This document shows positions 1 to 7,072 of a stretch of DNA of 50,660 bases, in pieces. The first letter of the stretch is position 1. Every line of letters starts with the position of its first letter. A program made the translations under genes and the position numbers. The notes beneath the pieces were generated by a model. It saw nothing but the letters and a program-made list of their open reading frames with translations, ran no database searches and had not been told where the DNA came from. The DNA lies in the NCBI RefSeq assembly GCF_003946395.1, contig NZ_RHNZ01000020.1:1-50660 (forward strand), given 5' to 3'. Source of the stretch: Levilactobacillus fuyuanensis (lineage in GTDB: Bacteria > Bacillota > Bacilli > Lactobacillales > Lactobacillaceae).

Positions 1-17
1 ATCACCCGCACGGTGAT
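1..17. other. attL core (left attachment site)
   Basis: The first 13 bases are repeated exactly as the last 13 bases of the window (50648-50660), as expected for the common core of a prophage. At this end the core extends into an inverted repeat, ATCACC-CGCAC-GGTGAT, six matched bases around a five-base centre. This is the usual shape of tyrosine-recombinase core sites. The integrase gene lies just inside. The host gene used as the integration site cannot be seen. Confidence 0.8.
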
Positions 18-85
18 TGTAGCTAGTGGGGGAACCCCTTAGTAACGGCTTCATATCAACGTTTCTAAAACTCGAGAGACGAAAA

Positions 86-105
86 TGCGAAGAATCTGCG
101 AAGAA
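86..105. repeat. Left integrase arm-type sites
   Basis: Two tandem copies of TGCGAAGAA at 86-94 and 97-105, an 11-bp period. Four more copies lie close to the right end (50487-50547). Repeats in both arms around the core, beside an integrase with an N-terminal arm-binding domain, fit arm-type binding sites. Confidence 0.75.
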
Positions 106-110
106 CATTT

Positions 111-1247
111 TTATTTATTTTCAAACCCTTTATCTAAAAAGGCAAGGGTGTCTGAGTTACTTATGCCATTTGCTTGTTCAATGAAGTGGACATAGGTGTT
201 AATTGTCGTCTCTAACTTTTGGTGCCTGAGTCGATGCTGGACGTATGGCAGTGACACCTTTTGTAAAATTAAAATGCTGGCATGCGTATGCCGCATTGCG
301 TGAGAAGTTACCTCTTTGATTCCTAATCTACTACATATAATTTTGAGCTGCGTATTAGCCGTACCATTTTGGACAATTGTACCATGGTCTGACCAAAACA
401 CCAAGTTGAGGGGATTCTTGATGCCGTGGTCTGATAGCCATTCATTCTGTTGGTCACGGTAATCGCGCAAAAACTGGCAGTATTTTGTGCCTATGGTTAT
501 ATCGCCGTCAGCTTTGCCGCCACCCTTTGTCTTAGTGAAGTTTTGGGCTCGTGCGTCCCACTGGCGTGTGATATGGACAATCCCATTATTTAGATCAAGG
601 TTGTCCCACGTAAGGCCGGCGCACTCTTCAAAACGTGTGCCAGTTTCAAGTTGAAAAAGCATCATCTCTTGGGTCATGCGATGGTAATTGGCGTTATCAA
701 TGAGGTATTTGCGGAAGACTGTGTATTCGTCGAAGGTGAGTACTTTTTCAGACTCTGGTTTGGGGTCGGAGCCGGTTATCTTGGCTTTATAGGCAAAGTC
801 TCTGTGAATGATTCCTTCGGCAACCGCGTCACGGATAGCAGAGTGTACTTGTCGGTGAAGCTTTTGCGAAGTGGCCAGCGAGTGAGATTTACCAAAAGAA
901 TTAAGAAACTTTTGATAGTCGGCACGACTAATTGATGGTAGCTTGGTGTCCTTAAACCATGCCTTGACGTGATTTAAGTTACCCACATATATTTCGTGGG
1001 TATGAGGTCTGACACCAGTAGTCTTATATGTATTGATCCAGTCAGCAAAGTATTTTGAGAAAGTGAGGTTGGATTTTGATACGTCAGTTCCTTTATTCAT
1101 AGAGTCCAGAATGGAGACTTCCCATTCTCTTGCTTCTGATTTTCGCGCAAAGTTTTTCACTTTTTGACGGTATCCAGTTTTGCTGGTTTTGTCTTTGTAG
1201 GAGACACGCGCCTCCCATTTTCCATTGTCACGCTTATTAATACTCAT
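111..1247 (-). CDS. int: Tyrosine recombinase (phage integrase)
   Basis: Catalyses site-specific integration and, with an excisionase, excision of the prophage. The 378-residue protein has an N-terminal AP2-like arm-binding segment (about residues 1-50), a helical core-binding domain and a C-terminal catalytic domain. Catalytic residues visible are Arg in GTRFEE (near 206), a Lys in the TKTKGGGK strand, the HAMRH box (near 317), a second His/Arg segment (HRLRH), and the nucleophile Tyr in NTYVHF (near 350). ATG 1247 is chosen because AAGGAGG lies nine bases upstream; an upstream in-frame ATG at 1295 would add 16 residues without such a site. It is transcribed toward attL, the usual arrangement. 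Confidence 0.95.
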   Translation of the reverse strand: MSINKRDNGKWEARVSYKDKTSKTGYRQKVKNFARKSEAREWEVSILDSMNKGTDVSKSNLTFSKYFADWINTYKTTGVRPHTHEIYVGNLNHVKAWFKDTKLPSISRADYQKFLNSFGKSHSLATSQKLHRQVHSAIRDAVAEGIIHRDFAYKAKITGSDPKPESEKVLTFDEYTVFRKYLIDNANYHRMTQEMMLFQLETGTRFEECAGLTWDNLDLNNGIVHITRQWDARAQNFTKTKGGGKADGDITIGTKYCQFLRDYRDQQNEWLSDHGIKNPLNLVFWSDHGTIVQNGTANTQLKIICSRLGIKEVTSHAMRHTHASILILQKVSLPYVQHRLRHQKLETTINTYVHFIEQANGISNSDTLAFLDKGFENK

Positions 1248-1320
1248 AGGGGATGACCTCCTTATTTTGGAAACCGAAACTGTTGATATTTCCAAACGTA
1301 TGTTCTTTTTGGATTATAAA

Positions 1321-1341
1321 GAAAAGCCCGATTAGGGGCTG
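1321..1341 (-). terminator. Intrinsic terminator after the ParA operon
   Basis: Reading leftward, AGCCC-CTAATC-GGGCT is followed by TTTTCTTT. It lies just after the stop of the last ParA-operon gene and before the integrase, so it separates the two transcripts. Confidence 0.6.
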
Positions 1342-1354
1342 AAACCACATGACG

Positions 1355-2044
1355 CTAGTATCGAAGACTTTTCACCATATTTAAAAATAAAGAACGTTGG
1401 GACATTGTCATGAGGTTTATATCAAAATCGCAAAGTATTGGTAACCAATCAATTGTAAAGCTCGATATAGTTGTAATGGTTGAATATAAATTTTTTCGTG
1501 ACAAATCTGTACCATCAGTAATTATTTGTTGTAGATATACGGTTGAGTTATTTAAATTAGAATTTTTTGAGTGTAGTCTATCAGACTTTTCTTTAAAAAT
1601 ATTGTTAATTTGATCCAAAATTTTTTTGAAATTAGAATCATTTTGATATAGTGATGTTGATTTAACTCCATCATTCCAAAGGTGCCGATATTTTAACCCT
1701 GACAAGGTTTCAGAAGTAACGGAGTTATTAAAGGTTTTTGCATAGACTATTTTTAATAATTCTTCTGATAGTTGTCTGAAACAAGCAGATATGAATAAAT
1801 CTTCACATGTGGGAATTGCATAAAGCAATCTTAGGGTTGATTCTTGAGCTTTCTTTGATTGAGTACGAACAGCCAAGGAGTTGTTCACATCGTAGTCAGA
1901 AGTCACACCAAACACAGTTAACATTTGAAATATGAGGAGTAGCTGTTTGTTCTGAAAATGGTTCAAAATATACGAGTCTCGAAAAAATGTTTTGCAAAAA
2001 TTCTTATATTCAATAATTTCACCCTTGTAAATATTATTTATCAT
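1355..2044 (-). CDS. Unknown protein, third gene of the ParA operon
   Basis: A 229-residue protein I do not recognise. It looks mainly alpha-helical and soluble, with no signal peptide or clear membrane segment and no catalytic motif I can name. Its start overlaps the stop of the 140-residue gene upstream by four bases (ATGA-type), so translation is probably coupled. The whole operon is clearly AT-richer than the phage structural genes, suggesting separate acquisition. Position between integrase and repressor is where temperate phages of this group carry lysogenic-conversion and exclusion genes. A helical effector (HEPN-like or other) is possible, but no R-x4-6-H motif is convincing. Confidence 0.8.
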   Translation of the reverse strand: MINNIYKGEIIEYKNFCKTFFRDSYILNHFQNKQLLLIFQMLTVFGVTSDYDVNNSLAVRTQSKKAQESTLRLLYAIPTCEDLFISACFRQLSEELLKIVYAKTFNNSVTSETLSGLKYRHLWNDGVKSTSLYQNDSNFKKILDQINNIFKEKSDRLHSKNSNLNNSTVYLQQIITDGTDLSRKNLYSTITTISSFTIDWLPILCDFDINLMTMSQRSLFLNMVKSLRY

Positions 2045-2463
2045 TTTCTATCAAACCGTTCAAAGAGTTCATCAACAGCGTTGGGGCGATTATTTTTTGC
2101 CTTCTTTTTTAAAACAGGCTTATTATCTTGGAGTATAAGTGAAGAGTAGCCGTTCTCTAAAATTGAAAGGGAATGTGCATCAGCGTTCTGTATGATACGT
2201 ATTATTCTTGAAATTATTAGAGAACGACTTTTATAAACGTAGTCTTTTAATACTAATGTCTGATTTTTACGAAGAGGATATTCCTTTTCCAAGCCAGTCA
2301 ATAGCGGCGTTAGAAAATCTTTTAAATCAATGTTTAATTTAAAGAGTCTTGTTGAAAGGAGTAGGGTTGTATATCCAGAATAAAGTAGTGTTCTCTTATA
2401 CTCAACATCGTTGGTTTTGGCTATATTCTGGATATTTCTTTTTAAAATATCAACTTCATTCAT
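2041..2463 (-). CDS. Unknown small helical protein, second gene of the ParA operon
   Basis: A 140-residue protein of unknown function. It overlaps the ParA gene upstream by eight bases and the next gene by four, so the three form one coupled unit. The N-terminal 100 residues look like a helical bundle; the C-terminal 30 residues are polar and basic (KPVLKKKAKNNR) and end in an acidic/basic helix (ELFERFDRK). Partner proteins of ParA ATPases often use a short basic N- or C-terminal tail to stimulate ATP hydrolysis or bind DNA, so this could be the ParB-like or adaptor partner. That is inference from size and position only. Confidence 0.8.
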   Translation of the reverse strand: MNEVDILKRNIQNIAKTNDVEYKRTLLYSGYTTLLLSTRLFKLNIDLKDFLTPLLTGLEKEYPLRKNQTLVLKDYVYKSRSLIISRIIRIIQNADAHSLSILENGYSSLILQDNKPVLKKKAKNNRPNAVDELFERFDRK

Positions 2464-3403
2464 ATCTGTTCACCTTCTCTTGAAATTCCTTAACTAATTT
2501 ATTAAGGTTTGGTTTCGATCCCTTTTCAGCATTTGAGGTATCAATAAAGTAACTGATATCACTTTGTAGATATGGGTTATGTAAAAATCTTGTCTTAAAA
2601 ATATCAATTCCACTATTTTTCAGAACATTGCTAGAAGAGATGTCTTGAATTAGATTTTTAATACCTGCTGATGGTTTGGACTTAATATCAGTCAAAATTA
2701 TTCCTAAATTATGTAACGGCTGTTCTTTGAAGAATATACGATTATCGTCAACGATAGTTTTAACAACTTTACTCAGCATGTTTATTCCTAGAATAGAATA
2801 TGCTTCTGGTTTTACTGGAATAACATAGAAATCGCTGGGTTTCAATGCCGCAACTGTATATGAAGAGTATGTGGGAGGACAATCTATTAAAATGTAATCA
2901 AATAATGAGCGTAGATTCTGCTTATCAATGAAGTTATAAATTCCGTTTTCAAGTTGTGCACTATTAAGGTTTCGTGTTGTGAACTCAATTCCAAGCTCAC
3001 CGGGAATAATACTTAGGTTGCTGTCCGGGAACGTTAAAACGCAATCAGCTAGATTGGCCGGAGAACTTGAATTGCCCTCAAATACTTTCTTTATCGAAGC
3101 GGTCGATACTTTGGTAGTCTTTACATTTGCATCTTCGTTTTCGGAGTCTTCATCGGAATTATCATACTGCTTTTTAAGTTTTTGAGCAATTTCTGCCGAT
3201 TGTGCATAGTTAAAATATTTAAAAATAGATTGTGTCAAGTTTATTTGTGGATCCACATCAATTAATAGTACTTTTTTACCAAGTGAATTTGCAAGTCGAA
3301 AACCAATTTCCTTAGTCAAGGTAGTTTTACCGACGCCACCTTTCATATTAATAAAAGATATGACCTTAGCTTTTTCGCTTTCGGTTTTGCCTTCGTTTGA
3401 CAT
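2456..3403 (-). CDS. ParA/MinD-family ATPase
   Basis: A 315-residue P-loop ATPase. The deviant Walker A motif MKGGVGKTT is at about residues 20-28, with LLIDVDPQ (Walker A prime) near 47-54 and ILIDCPPT (Walker B) near 172-179, all typical of ParA. An unusual acidic, low-complexity insert (DNSDEDSENEDANVK) follows near residue 80. ParA proteins bind DNA nonspecifically when ATP-bound and position a cargo. There is no phage-plasmid replication module here and a functional integrase is present, so plasmid segregation is not the obvious role. GGAGGT lies upstream of ATG 3403. First gene of a three-gene operon, with an inverted repeat (3439-3453) in its leader. Confidence 0.9.
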   Translation of the reverse strand: MSNEGKTESEKAKVISFINMKGGVGKTTLTKEIGFRLANSLGKKVLLIDVDPQINLTQSIFKYFNYAQSAEIAQKLKKQYDNSDEDSENEDANVKTTKVSTASIKKVFEGNSSSPANLADCVLTFPDSNLSIIPGELGIEFTTRNLNSAQLENGIYNFIDKQNLRSLFDYILIDCPPTYSSYTVAALKPSDFYVIPVKPEAYSILGINMLSKVVKTIVDDNRIFFKEQPLHNLGIILTDIKSKPSAGIKNLIQDISSSNVLKNSGIDIFKTRFLHNPYLQSDISYFIDTSNAEKGSKPNLNKLVKEFQEKVNRYE

Positions 3404-3438
3404 TATTCATTACCTCCTATTATTAAAGCCATCTTTGA

Positions 3439-3453
3439 CATGTTGAGCACATG
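3439..3453. promoter_or_regulatory. Inverted repeat in ParA-operon leader (candidate operator)
   Basis: CATGT-TGAGC-ACATG is a perfect five-base dyad around a five-base centre, about 36 bases upstream of the ParA start codon. A leftward TATAAT-like box is embedded in the AT-rich run just upstream (3460-3475). ParA operons are commonly autorepressed at such dyads; this assignment is inference. Confidence 0.4.
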
Positions 3454-3484
3454 AAGCCTTGAATATTATATATATTTAAACTAT

Positions 3485-3528
3485 GCTTCTCCCCGGAATC
3501 GAACCGAGGGGAGTCACCGGACAGAAGC
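3485..3528 (-). other. tRNA-like minihelix (acceptor stem plus T-arm only)
   Basis: Leftward, GCTTCT at the 5' end pairs with AGAAGC at the 3' end, and the interior ends in a T-arm-like hairpin with loop TTCGATT closed by CCTCGG/CCGGGG (one U-G pair). Only about ten bases replace the D- and anticodon arms. It lies between the secreted-protein gene and the ParA operon. It could be the stub of a deleted tRNA gene, a structured terminator lacking a T-run, or a functional tRNA mimic. It resembles other elements at 17501-18186 and 32739. Confidence 0.45.
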
Positions 3529-3542
3529 TGATTAATTCATTT

Positions 3543-4355
3543 TTATCTATAACTATGTCCTTTTATCCATTTCTTACCATTAAATTTGTATAACGTGTAA
3601 TGGTCCCGTGTACTGTCAGTATAATAGGCCCATTGAGTACCTTTGTAGATATGGTTCCCGTGTTTTAAAATTGATTTTTTGTCAGTTGGTTTTAAGAAGG
3701 ATGCAACGACGCCACCATCCTTAAATGCACTGTATGGACGAATAGCGTGGTGCTTGTCATTTCCATAATAGGTTTTTGAGTGATATTTGATGAGAATCAC
3801 ATCGTCATATTGCGTTTTTGATAACCATTTTGCGGAGAACTTATCAGTATTTGAATCAATTGAGTTAACGACATTTTCTTCTTTTTTCGCATCACTGTGA
3901 GAATTATATAAATCAAATTTATCTTTGAAGTAATCTAAGTAAGCAGGCTCCCAAGAATCATAAAAGAAGTCTGTGCTTGCAGCAGTTCTAAACTTATACT
4001 GGTTTGCTTTGTGAATTCCCATCTTAAACCAACTAGAATCACTCTCATTAGCAGCTACGGCGTATGCATACTTTGAATTTGAATGAAACTTGCCTGAATA
4101 TAGTAACCATCCATAGTTATAGCTATTATGGCGAACTAAATAATGTGATCCTTTTTTTGCAGTATAAGTCGCAACTGAATGACTTTTGTAAAGGGGATAC
4201 GAAATTTTTATCTTGCTGACTTTCACGTTCCTTTTCAAAGTTACCCAATGGTTGTGCGCCCAATAACTTTTTGCTGAAGCAGTTTCAGTTGAAATGGATA
4301 ATGATCCGATAGTTAAGACCATTAGGATTATAATTAGAAATCTATGTTTTTTCAT
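3543..4355 (-). CDS. Secreted cell-surface protein (lysogenic conversion candidate)
   Basis: A 270-residue protein with a clear signal peptide: basic start MKKHR, hydrophobic core IIILMVLTIG, and an ASA-K cleavage site near residue 28. The mature part is rich in Tyr, Lys, Ser, His and Trp, with recurring surface-type strands (YKSHSVATYTAKKG, TLYKFNGKKWIKG) resembling the small beta-strand wall-binding repeats of secreted lactobacillus proteins. It has no membrane anchor or LPxTG motif. GGAGG precedes ATG 4355. As a leftward gene in the lysogeny region it could be expressed in the lysogen and alter the cell surface. Function unknown. Confidence 0.85.
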   Translation of the reverse strand: MKKHRFLIIILMVLTIGSLSISTETASAKSYWAHNHWVTLKRNVKVSKIKISYPLYKSHSVATYTAKKGSHYLVRHNSYNYGWLLYSGKFHSNSKYAYAVAANESDSSWFKMGIHKANQYKFRTAASTDFFYDSWEPAYLDYFKDKFDLYNSHSDAKKEENVVNSIDSNTDKFSAKWLSKTQYDDVILIKYHSKTYYGNDKHHAIRPYSAFKDGGVVASFLKPTDKKSILKHGNHIYKGTQWAYYTDSTRDHYTLYKFNGKKWIKGHSYR

Positions 4356-4431
4356 GCTTTCCTCCTGAAAATATGTACTCAGCTTTTAGTGTCTTCGGGT
4401 GTGGACAGTAGCTAAAAGTGAACGTATGTTT

Positions 4432-4437
4432 TATAAT
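4432..4437 (+). promoter_or_regulatory. -10 box of a rightward promoter
   Basis: A perfect TATAAT in an AT-rich context 30 bases before the small rightward gene at 4467. No good -35 hexamer lies at the right distance, so this is a weak or regulated promoter candidate. Confidence 0.35.
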
Positions 4438-4466
4438 CATAGTAATACGTATTGGAGATGAAAAAT

Positions 4467-4652
4467 ATGGCATCGATGGATCGAAACAAATGTGACTTTG
4501 TTAGTGACAAACTAATCACAACTATGCTTGACATGGGTCTTAACATTGGAGAGATGCGCGTTGTTGCGAATAATTTAACGCCTTATATTGAAGCAAAGAC
4601 AGATTGTTTAAAGCCTAGATCGGAAGAACTCATCAGCAGCCTTGTAAAATAA
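4467..4652 (+). CDS. Small phage protein of unknown function
   Basis: A 61-residue protein (MASMDRNKCDFVSDKL...). GGAG nine bases before ATG 4467 decides the start over in-frame TTG 4452 and ATG 4458. It reads as one or two amphipathic helices with no membrane segment. It is the only rightward gene in the lysogeny region and overlaps the end of the convergent membrane-protein gene by 45 bases, so the two transcripts are mutually antisense. Not recognised. Confidence 0.55.
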   Translation: MASMDRNKCDFVSDKLITTMLDMGLNIGEMRVVANNLTPYIEAKTDCLKPRSEELISSLVK

Positions 4653-5186
4653 TTTTTCACTATTTTCGATACTGCCATCAAATCCTGTGACTCTACGCAT
4701 ATAGGTAAAGTTGCCATAAGCTTTCTCGGAAAAGGTGTGTTCAAACGTATCCCTCTTTGTATCGTCTTTCCAGTTATAATTGATGGTCATAGTTATAGGA
4801 ACTTTGCGTGAACGTGCATGACCTTGACCGGTTGCATCAATCTCTACTAATGAAGTGTATTTTTGATCAGGGGCCAAAAAATACCCATTCATATTCCCAA
4901 AAACATTTGTATTTGTAGTGGGGGTGAGCCAAGGTACATCGTACGATATACTCTTGATTGTTGCACCTGTCTTTCCGAAATTTTTAATGACAAGATATTC
5001 TTTCAAATTATCATCTAACCACATCCAAGCAAGATAGGCTACCACATAGGGTCGATTGGCATCTTCAATCGACCTTTTTGTTGCCCTTAAAGAACGAACA
5101 GAAATAACTATAGCTATGATTGAAGTAGCCGCAGTGATTATACTTGTCACTAATTGAATCCAGTCCTTAGTATCCGTAATAGCCAC
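4608..5186 (-). CDS. Single-pass membrane protein, possible exclusion factor
   Basis: A 192-residue protein with one N-terminal membrane helix (about residues 10-33, LVTSIITAATSIIAIVISV) then a basic stop-transfer segment (RSLRATKRS) and a soluble, probably beta-rich domain. Anchored proteins of this size and layout are common between integrase and repressor in Gram-positive prophages, where some block DNA entry by related phages. No family motif identifies it. ATG 5186 is used although its upstream site (AGGAGTGG) is moderate. Separated by about 215 bases with no evident gene from the operon upstream. Confidence 0.75.
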   Translation of the reverse strand: MAITDTKDWIQLVTSIITAATSIIAIVISVRSLRATKRSIEDANRPYVVAYLAWMWLDDNLKEYLVIKNFGKTGATIKSISYDVPWLTPTTNTNVFGNMNGYFLAPDQKYTSLVEIDATGQGHARSRKVPITMTINYNWKDDTKRDTFEHTFSEKAYGNFTYMRRVTGFDGSIENSEKLFYKAADEFFRSRL

Positions 5187-5400
5187 TCCTTAGTCTGATA
5201 TACACTTTTTGAATCGTGAAATTGCTAACGATAATTTTTAAAGCCAATAATCCAGAATGATCAAAACAAGATTGTTATTTGGAGGCAACTGCACCCTTTG
5301 CAGATAGTCACATGACGAATTACTTAATTGAAGAGGTTCTCAAAACTGGTATTCATTCAAACTAAATGATTACTGAGTCCCTGCTCCAACACGACATCTT

Positions 5401-5895
5401 TCACATATTATCGAAGTCTGGGTCCATAAAGCAACGGCATAAATGTTCAGATCCTGGATAGATTTCTAGATATGGAAATTCTTTGGTCTCATACTCAGGA
5501 AGCAAAGCAAACTTTTTCCCATCTAATTTACGATGTTCAGGGGAGGTTCGTTCATCGTTTAGTGCACACCAAGTGTAGTATTTAAATCTATTGCGTATAA
5601 GACGATATCGACTTATGAATGCTAGTGGTCTCATGGATAAATCAAGAACAGAGTCATAAACGGAAATATTGCTTTCTGATAGATTATTACTATTCATATA
5701 GTCTGTTATAGATTGTCCCCTATCACCCTTACTTAGACTATCGAACGTAATGGCAATAAATTCATTAAACTCTCTACCTGACAGATTGGGAAAGTGGTTC
5801 TTGATGTACTTGGTAATAAAGTCAATAGTGGCCTTGGACAGGTCCTCATCGCCTTGCAGTGGGTTAACTGACTGTATGCCAATTTTTAAGCTCAA
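5401..5895 (-). CDS. Orphan MuF-like C-terminal domain protein in the immunity operon
   Basis: A 164-residue protein started at TTG 5895, which has AAGGAGGG at proper spacing; the longer frame to 6021 lies over the neighbouring gene. The C-terminal half carries the signature of phage minor-head (MuF/SPP1 gp7) C-terminal domains: WCALNDERTSPEHRKLDGK, then a gap, then HLCRC near the end. The same DER...H...CRC pattern is in this phage's own minor head protein at 25516. The N-terminal half is unlike it. The gene follows the repressor and ImmA-like genes in the same direction. It could be a domesticated head domain, an immunity factor, or part of a MuF-type toxin/immunity system. Confidence 0.75.
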   Translation of the reverse strand: MSLKIGIQSVNPLQGDEDLSKATIDFITKYIKNHFPNLSGREFNEFIAITFDSLSKGDRGQSITDYMNSNNLSESNISVYDSVLDLSMRPLAFISRYRLIRNRFKYYTWCALNDERTSPEHRKLDGKKFALLPEYETKEFPYLEIYPGSEHLCRCFMDPDFDNM

Positions 5896-5908
5896 TGTAG
5901 TCCCTCCT

Positions 5909-6316
5909 TTAATCCAAAACGTGTTTGTACTGCAATCCATACGCGAAGCCAACTTCATGCAGGTATGGCAGTTCAACGCCAACATCATCGGCCGCTGGAT
6001 AGTCGGACTCCTCACACGCATATTCGCGACGTAAACGGTCCATGTCAGCCCGTGTCAGCAAGTGAGTAAATCCCCAAACACGAGCCCGTCGTTCCTGTTT
6101 CATATTCTCTAACGATCTATAATCGGTAATGTCGCCAACCGAAGTTTCAACATGACCAATTTCCTCTAGTATCCATTGACATAGTTGGTCGGGTGTTTTT
6201 CTTTCGTTAAGGGCGACCTCATCACCGATTGCCAAGCCGCTCAGGCGCACTGGTAACCTCTTGAAGCTAAAAGCAATTTCCGAATATTGCGCCATTAAGG
6301 TTTCAAGTCTATTCAA
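5909..6316 (-). CDS. ImmA/IrrE-family (M78-like) peptidase, short form
   Basis: A 135-residue protein with the short Gram-positive phage ImmA signature: CQWILEEIGHVETSVGDI (about residues 45-62), then KQERRARVWGF and a C-terminal helix-loop region. In the family this is a zinc peptidase motif (HExxH) whose first His is often replaced, as here (EEIGH). ImmA proteins cleave the repressor after DNA damage or other signals and so trigger induction. It starts five bases after the repressor stop, so both are made from the same leftward transcript. Whether the EEIGH variant is catalytically active cannot be read from sequence. Confidence 0.8.
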   Translation of the reverse strand: MNRLETLMAQYSEIAFSFKRLPVRLSGLAIGDEVALNERKTPDQLCQWILEEIGHVETSVGDITDYRSLENMKQERRARVWGFTHLLTRADMDRLRREYACEESDYPAADDVGVELPYLHEVGFAYGLQYKHVLD

Positions 6317-6321
6317 TAAAC

Positions 6322-6663
6322 TCAGTCCTTTTCATGACGCTTTTTGTACTGCGCCTTTTTGAACTCAATATAGTCTCTTATTTCTTGGCGTTCTTCTTCG
6401 GTTAAGTCAGCTAGATCGCCATCAATATGGGCGGCAACGGGCACATCACCGAGGTCAACTTTGTGACCTAAAAGATAGTCAGTTGTTACTCCATAGTAGT
6501 TAGCTAGCTTTATAAGCATTGTGTTGTCGGGCTCGTTGCGTCCATTTTCCAAATGAGAATATGCAGCCCTACTAGTTCCAATAGCTTTTGCTACATCATC
6601 TTGCGTTCGATCGAGTTGATTGCGCAAGTACTTCAAACGAGTTCCAAAAGTAGAAGAAGCCAT
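6322..6663 (-). CDS. CI-like repressor (XRE family)
   Basis: A 113-residue lysogeny repressor. An XRE helix-turn-helix spans about residues 7-63 (TQDDVAKAIGTSRAAYSHLENGRNEP), followed by an acidic linker and a charged helix (TEEERQEIRDYIEFKKAQYKKR) likely used for dimerisation. No LexA-type self-cleavage domain is present, which fits induction by the adjacent ImmA-like peptidase. GGAGG precedes ATG 6663. It should bind the GATAC-N5-GTATC operators in the adjacent divergent region. Confidence 0.9.
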   Translation of the reverse strand: MASSTFGTRLKYLRNQLDRTQDDVAKAIGTSRAAYSHLENGRNEPDNTMLIKLANYYGVTTDYLLGHKVDLGDVPVAAHIDGDLADLTEEERQEIRDYIEFKKAQYKKRHEKD

Positions 6664-6696
6664 TAATAGTCCTCCTTAATTGATATTATACGTATC

Positions 6697-6725
6697 ATTA
6701 TAGATACAAAAAGTATCTGGTTCAA
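6697..6725 (-). promoter_or_regulatory. Leftward promoter for the repressor operon
   Basis: TTGAAC and TATAAT separated by exactly 17 bases, reading leftward. The 15-bp operator at 6703-6717 fills the spacer between the two boxes. It should drive the repressor, ImmA-like and MuF-like genes. Confidence 0.85.
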
Positions 6726-6754
6726 TAAAAGATACAAAAAGTACCTTTTTTCTA

Positions 6755-6783
6755 TTGACGATACGTAATGTATCGTGTATCAT
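6755..6783 (+). promoter_or_regulatory. Rightward early promoter
   Basis: TTGACG and TATCAT with a 17-base spacer. A perfect operator begins on the last base of the -35 box and fills most of the spacer (6760-6774); another lies just downstream of the -10 box (6794-6808). It should drive cro and the early genes. Confidence 0.8.
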
Positions 6784-6826
6784 TATGATTGTTGATACGT
6801 TATGTATCGGAATTGAGGCGAAAAAA

Positions 6827-7072
6827 ATGATTCGAAAATGTCTAAAAAGTTCTCGTGTAGAAGCTTGTCTTACTCAGGAAGAACTTGCTAACGAACTTGG
6901 TATTGCTGAAATAACAGTTAGGAAAATTGAAAACGGTGCAACGAATCCGAGCGCTAAATTAGCTGTTAAATATGCTAATTTCTTTGAAAAGGATTTAGCA
7001 ACCCTATTTCCTGATATATTTTTGCTTAATTTTGATACAAATAGTATCAAAAAGCCTGAGGAGGTGAGCTGA
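6827..7072 (+). CDS. Cro-like repressor (XRE family)
   Basis: An 81-residue helix-turn-helix protein (TQEELANELGIAEITVRKIENGATNPS at about residues 15-41), made first from the early promoter and expected to turn off the lysogeny repressor. ATG 6827 is chosen because GAGGCG lies six bases upstream; the frame is open upstream to 6755 but that stretch is the promoter. Its own 3' end contains another perfect switch-type operator (7034-7048). It ends in a TGATG overlap with the next small gene. Confidence 0.85.
   Translation: MIRKCLKSSRVEACLTQEELANELGIAEITVRKIENGATNPSAKLAVKYANFFEKDLATLFPDIFLLNFDTNSIKKPEEVS
7034..7048. promoter_or_regulatory. Distal operator inside cro
   Basis: GATAC-AAATA-GTATC, the same perfect dyad as in the switch region, about 240 bp downstream of the nearest array operator and inside the cro coding sequence. 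An intragenic site could allow repressor looping or act as a roadblock. Confidence 0.7.

Larger units (their letters stand above)
6682..6808. promoter_or_regulatory. Operator array of the genetic switch
   Basis: Five copies of a 15-bp dyad GATAC-N5-GTATC: 6682-6696 (GATAT variant), 6703-6717 (perfect), 6731-6745 (GTACC variant), 6760-6774 (perfect) and 6794-6808 (perfect). The centres AAAAA, GTAAT and GTTAT differ while the half-sites are kept. Perfect sites overlap both divergent promoters. They are the expected binding sites for the CI-like and Cro-like proteins on either side. Confidence 0.85.

Noticed and set aside
2456-3403. Plasmid partition locus making this a phage-plasmid
   Set aside because: An integrase and att cores are present, and no centromere repeats or plasmid replication initiator are seen; left as an open question in the findings.
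5909-6316. Inactive ImmA because the first His of HExxH is missing
   Set aside because: Short Gram-positive phage ImmA-like proteins commonly carry EE-x-GH here, so inactivity cannot be concluded.
6755-6826. Longer Cro protein starting in the promoter region
   Set aside because: This stretch contains the early promoter and two operators; ATG 6827 has a proper ribosome site.
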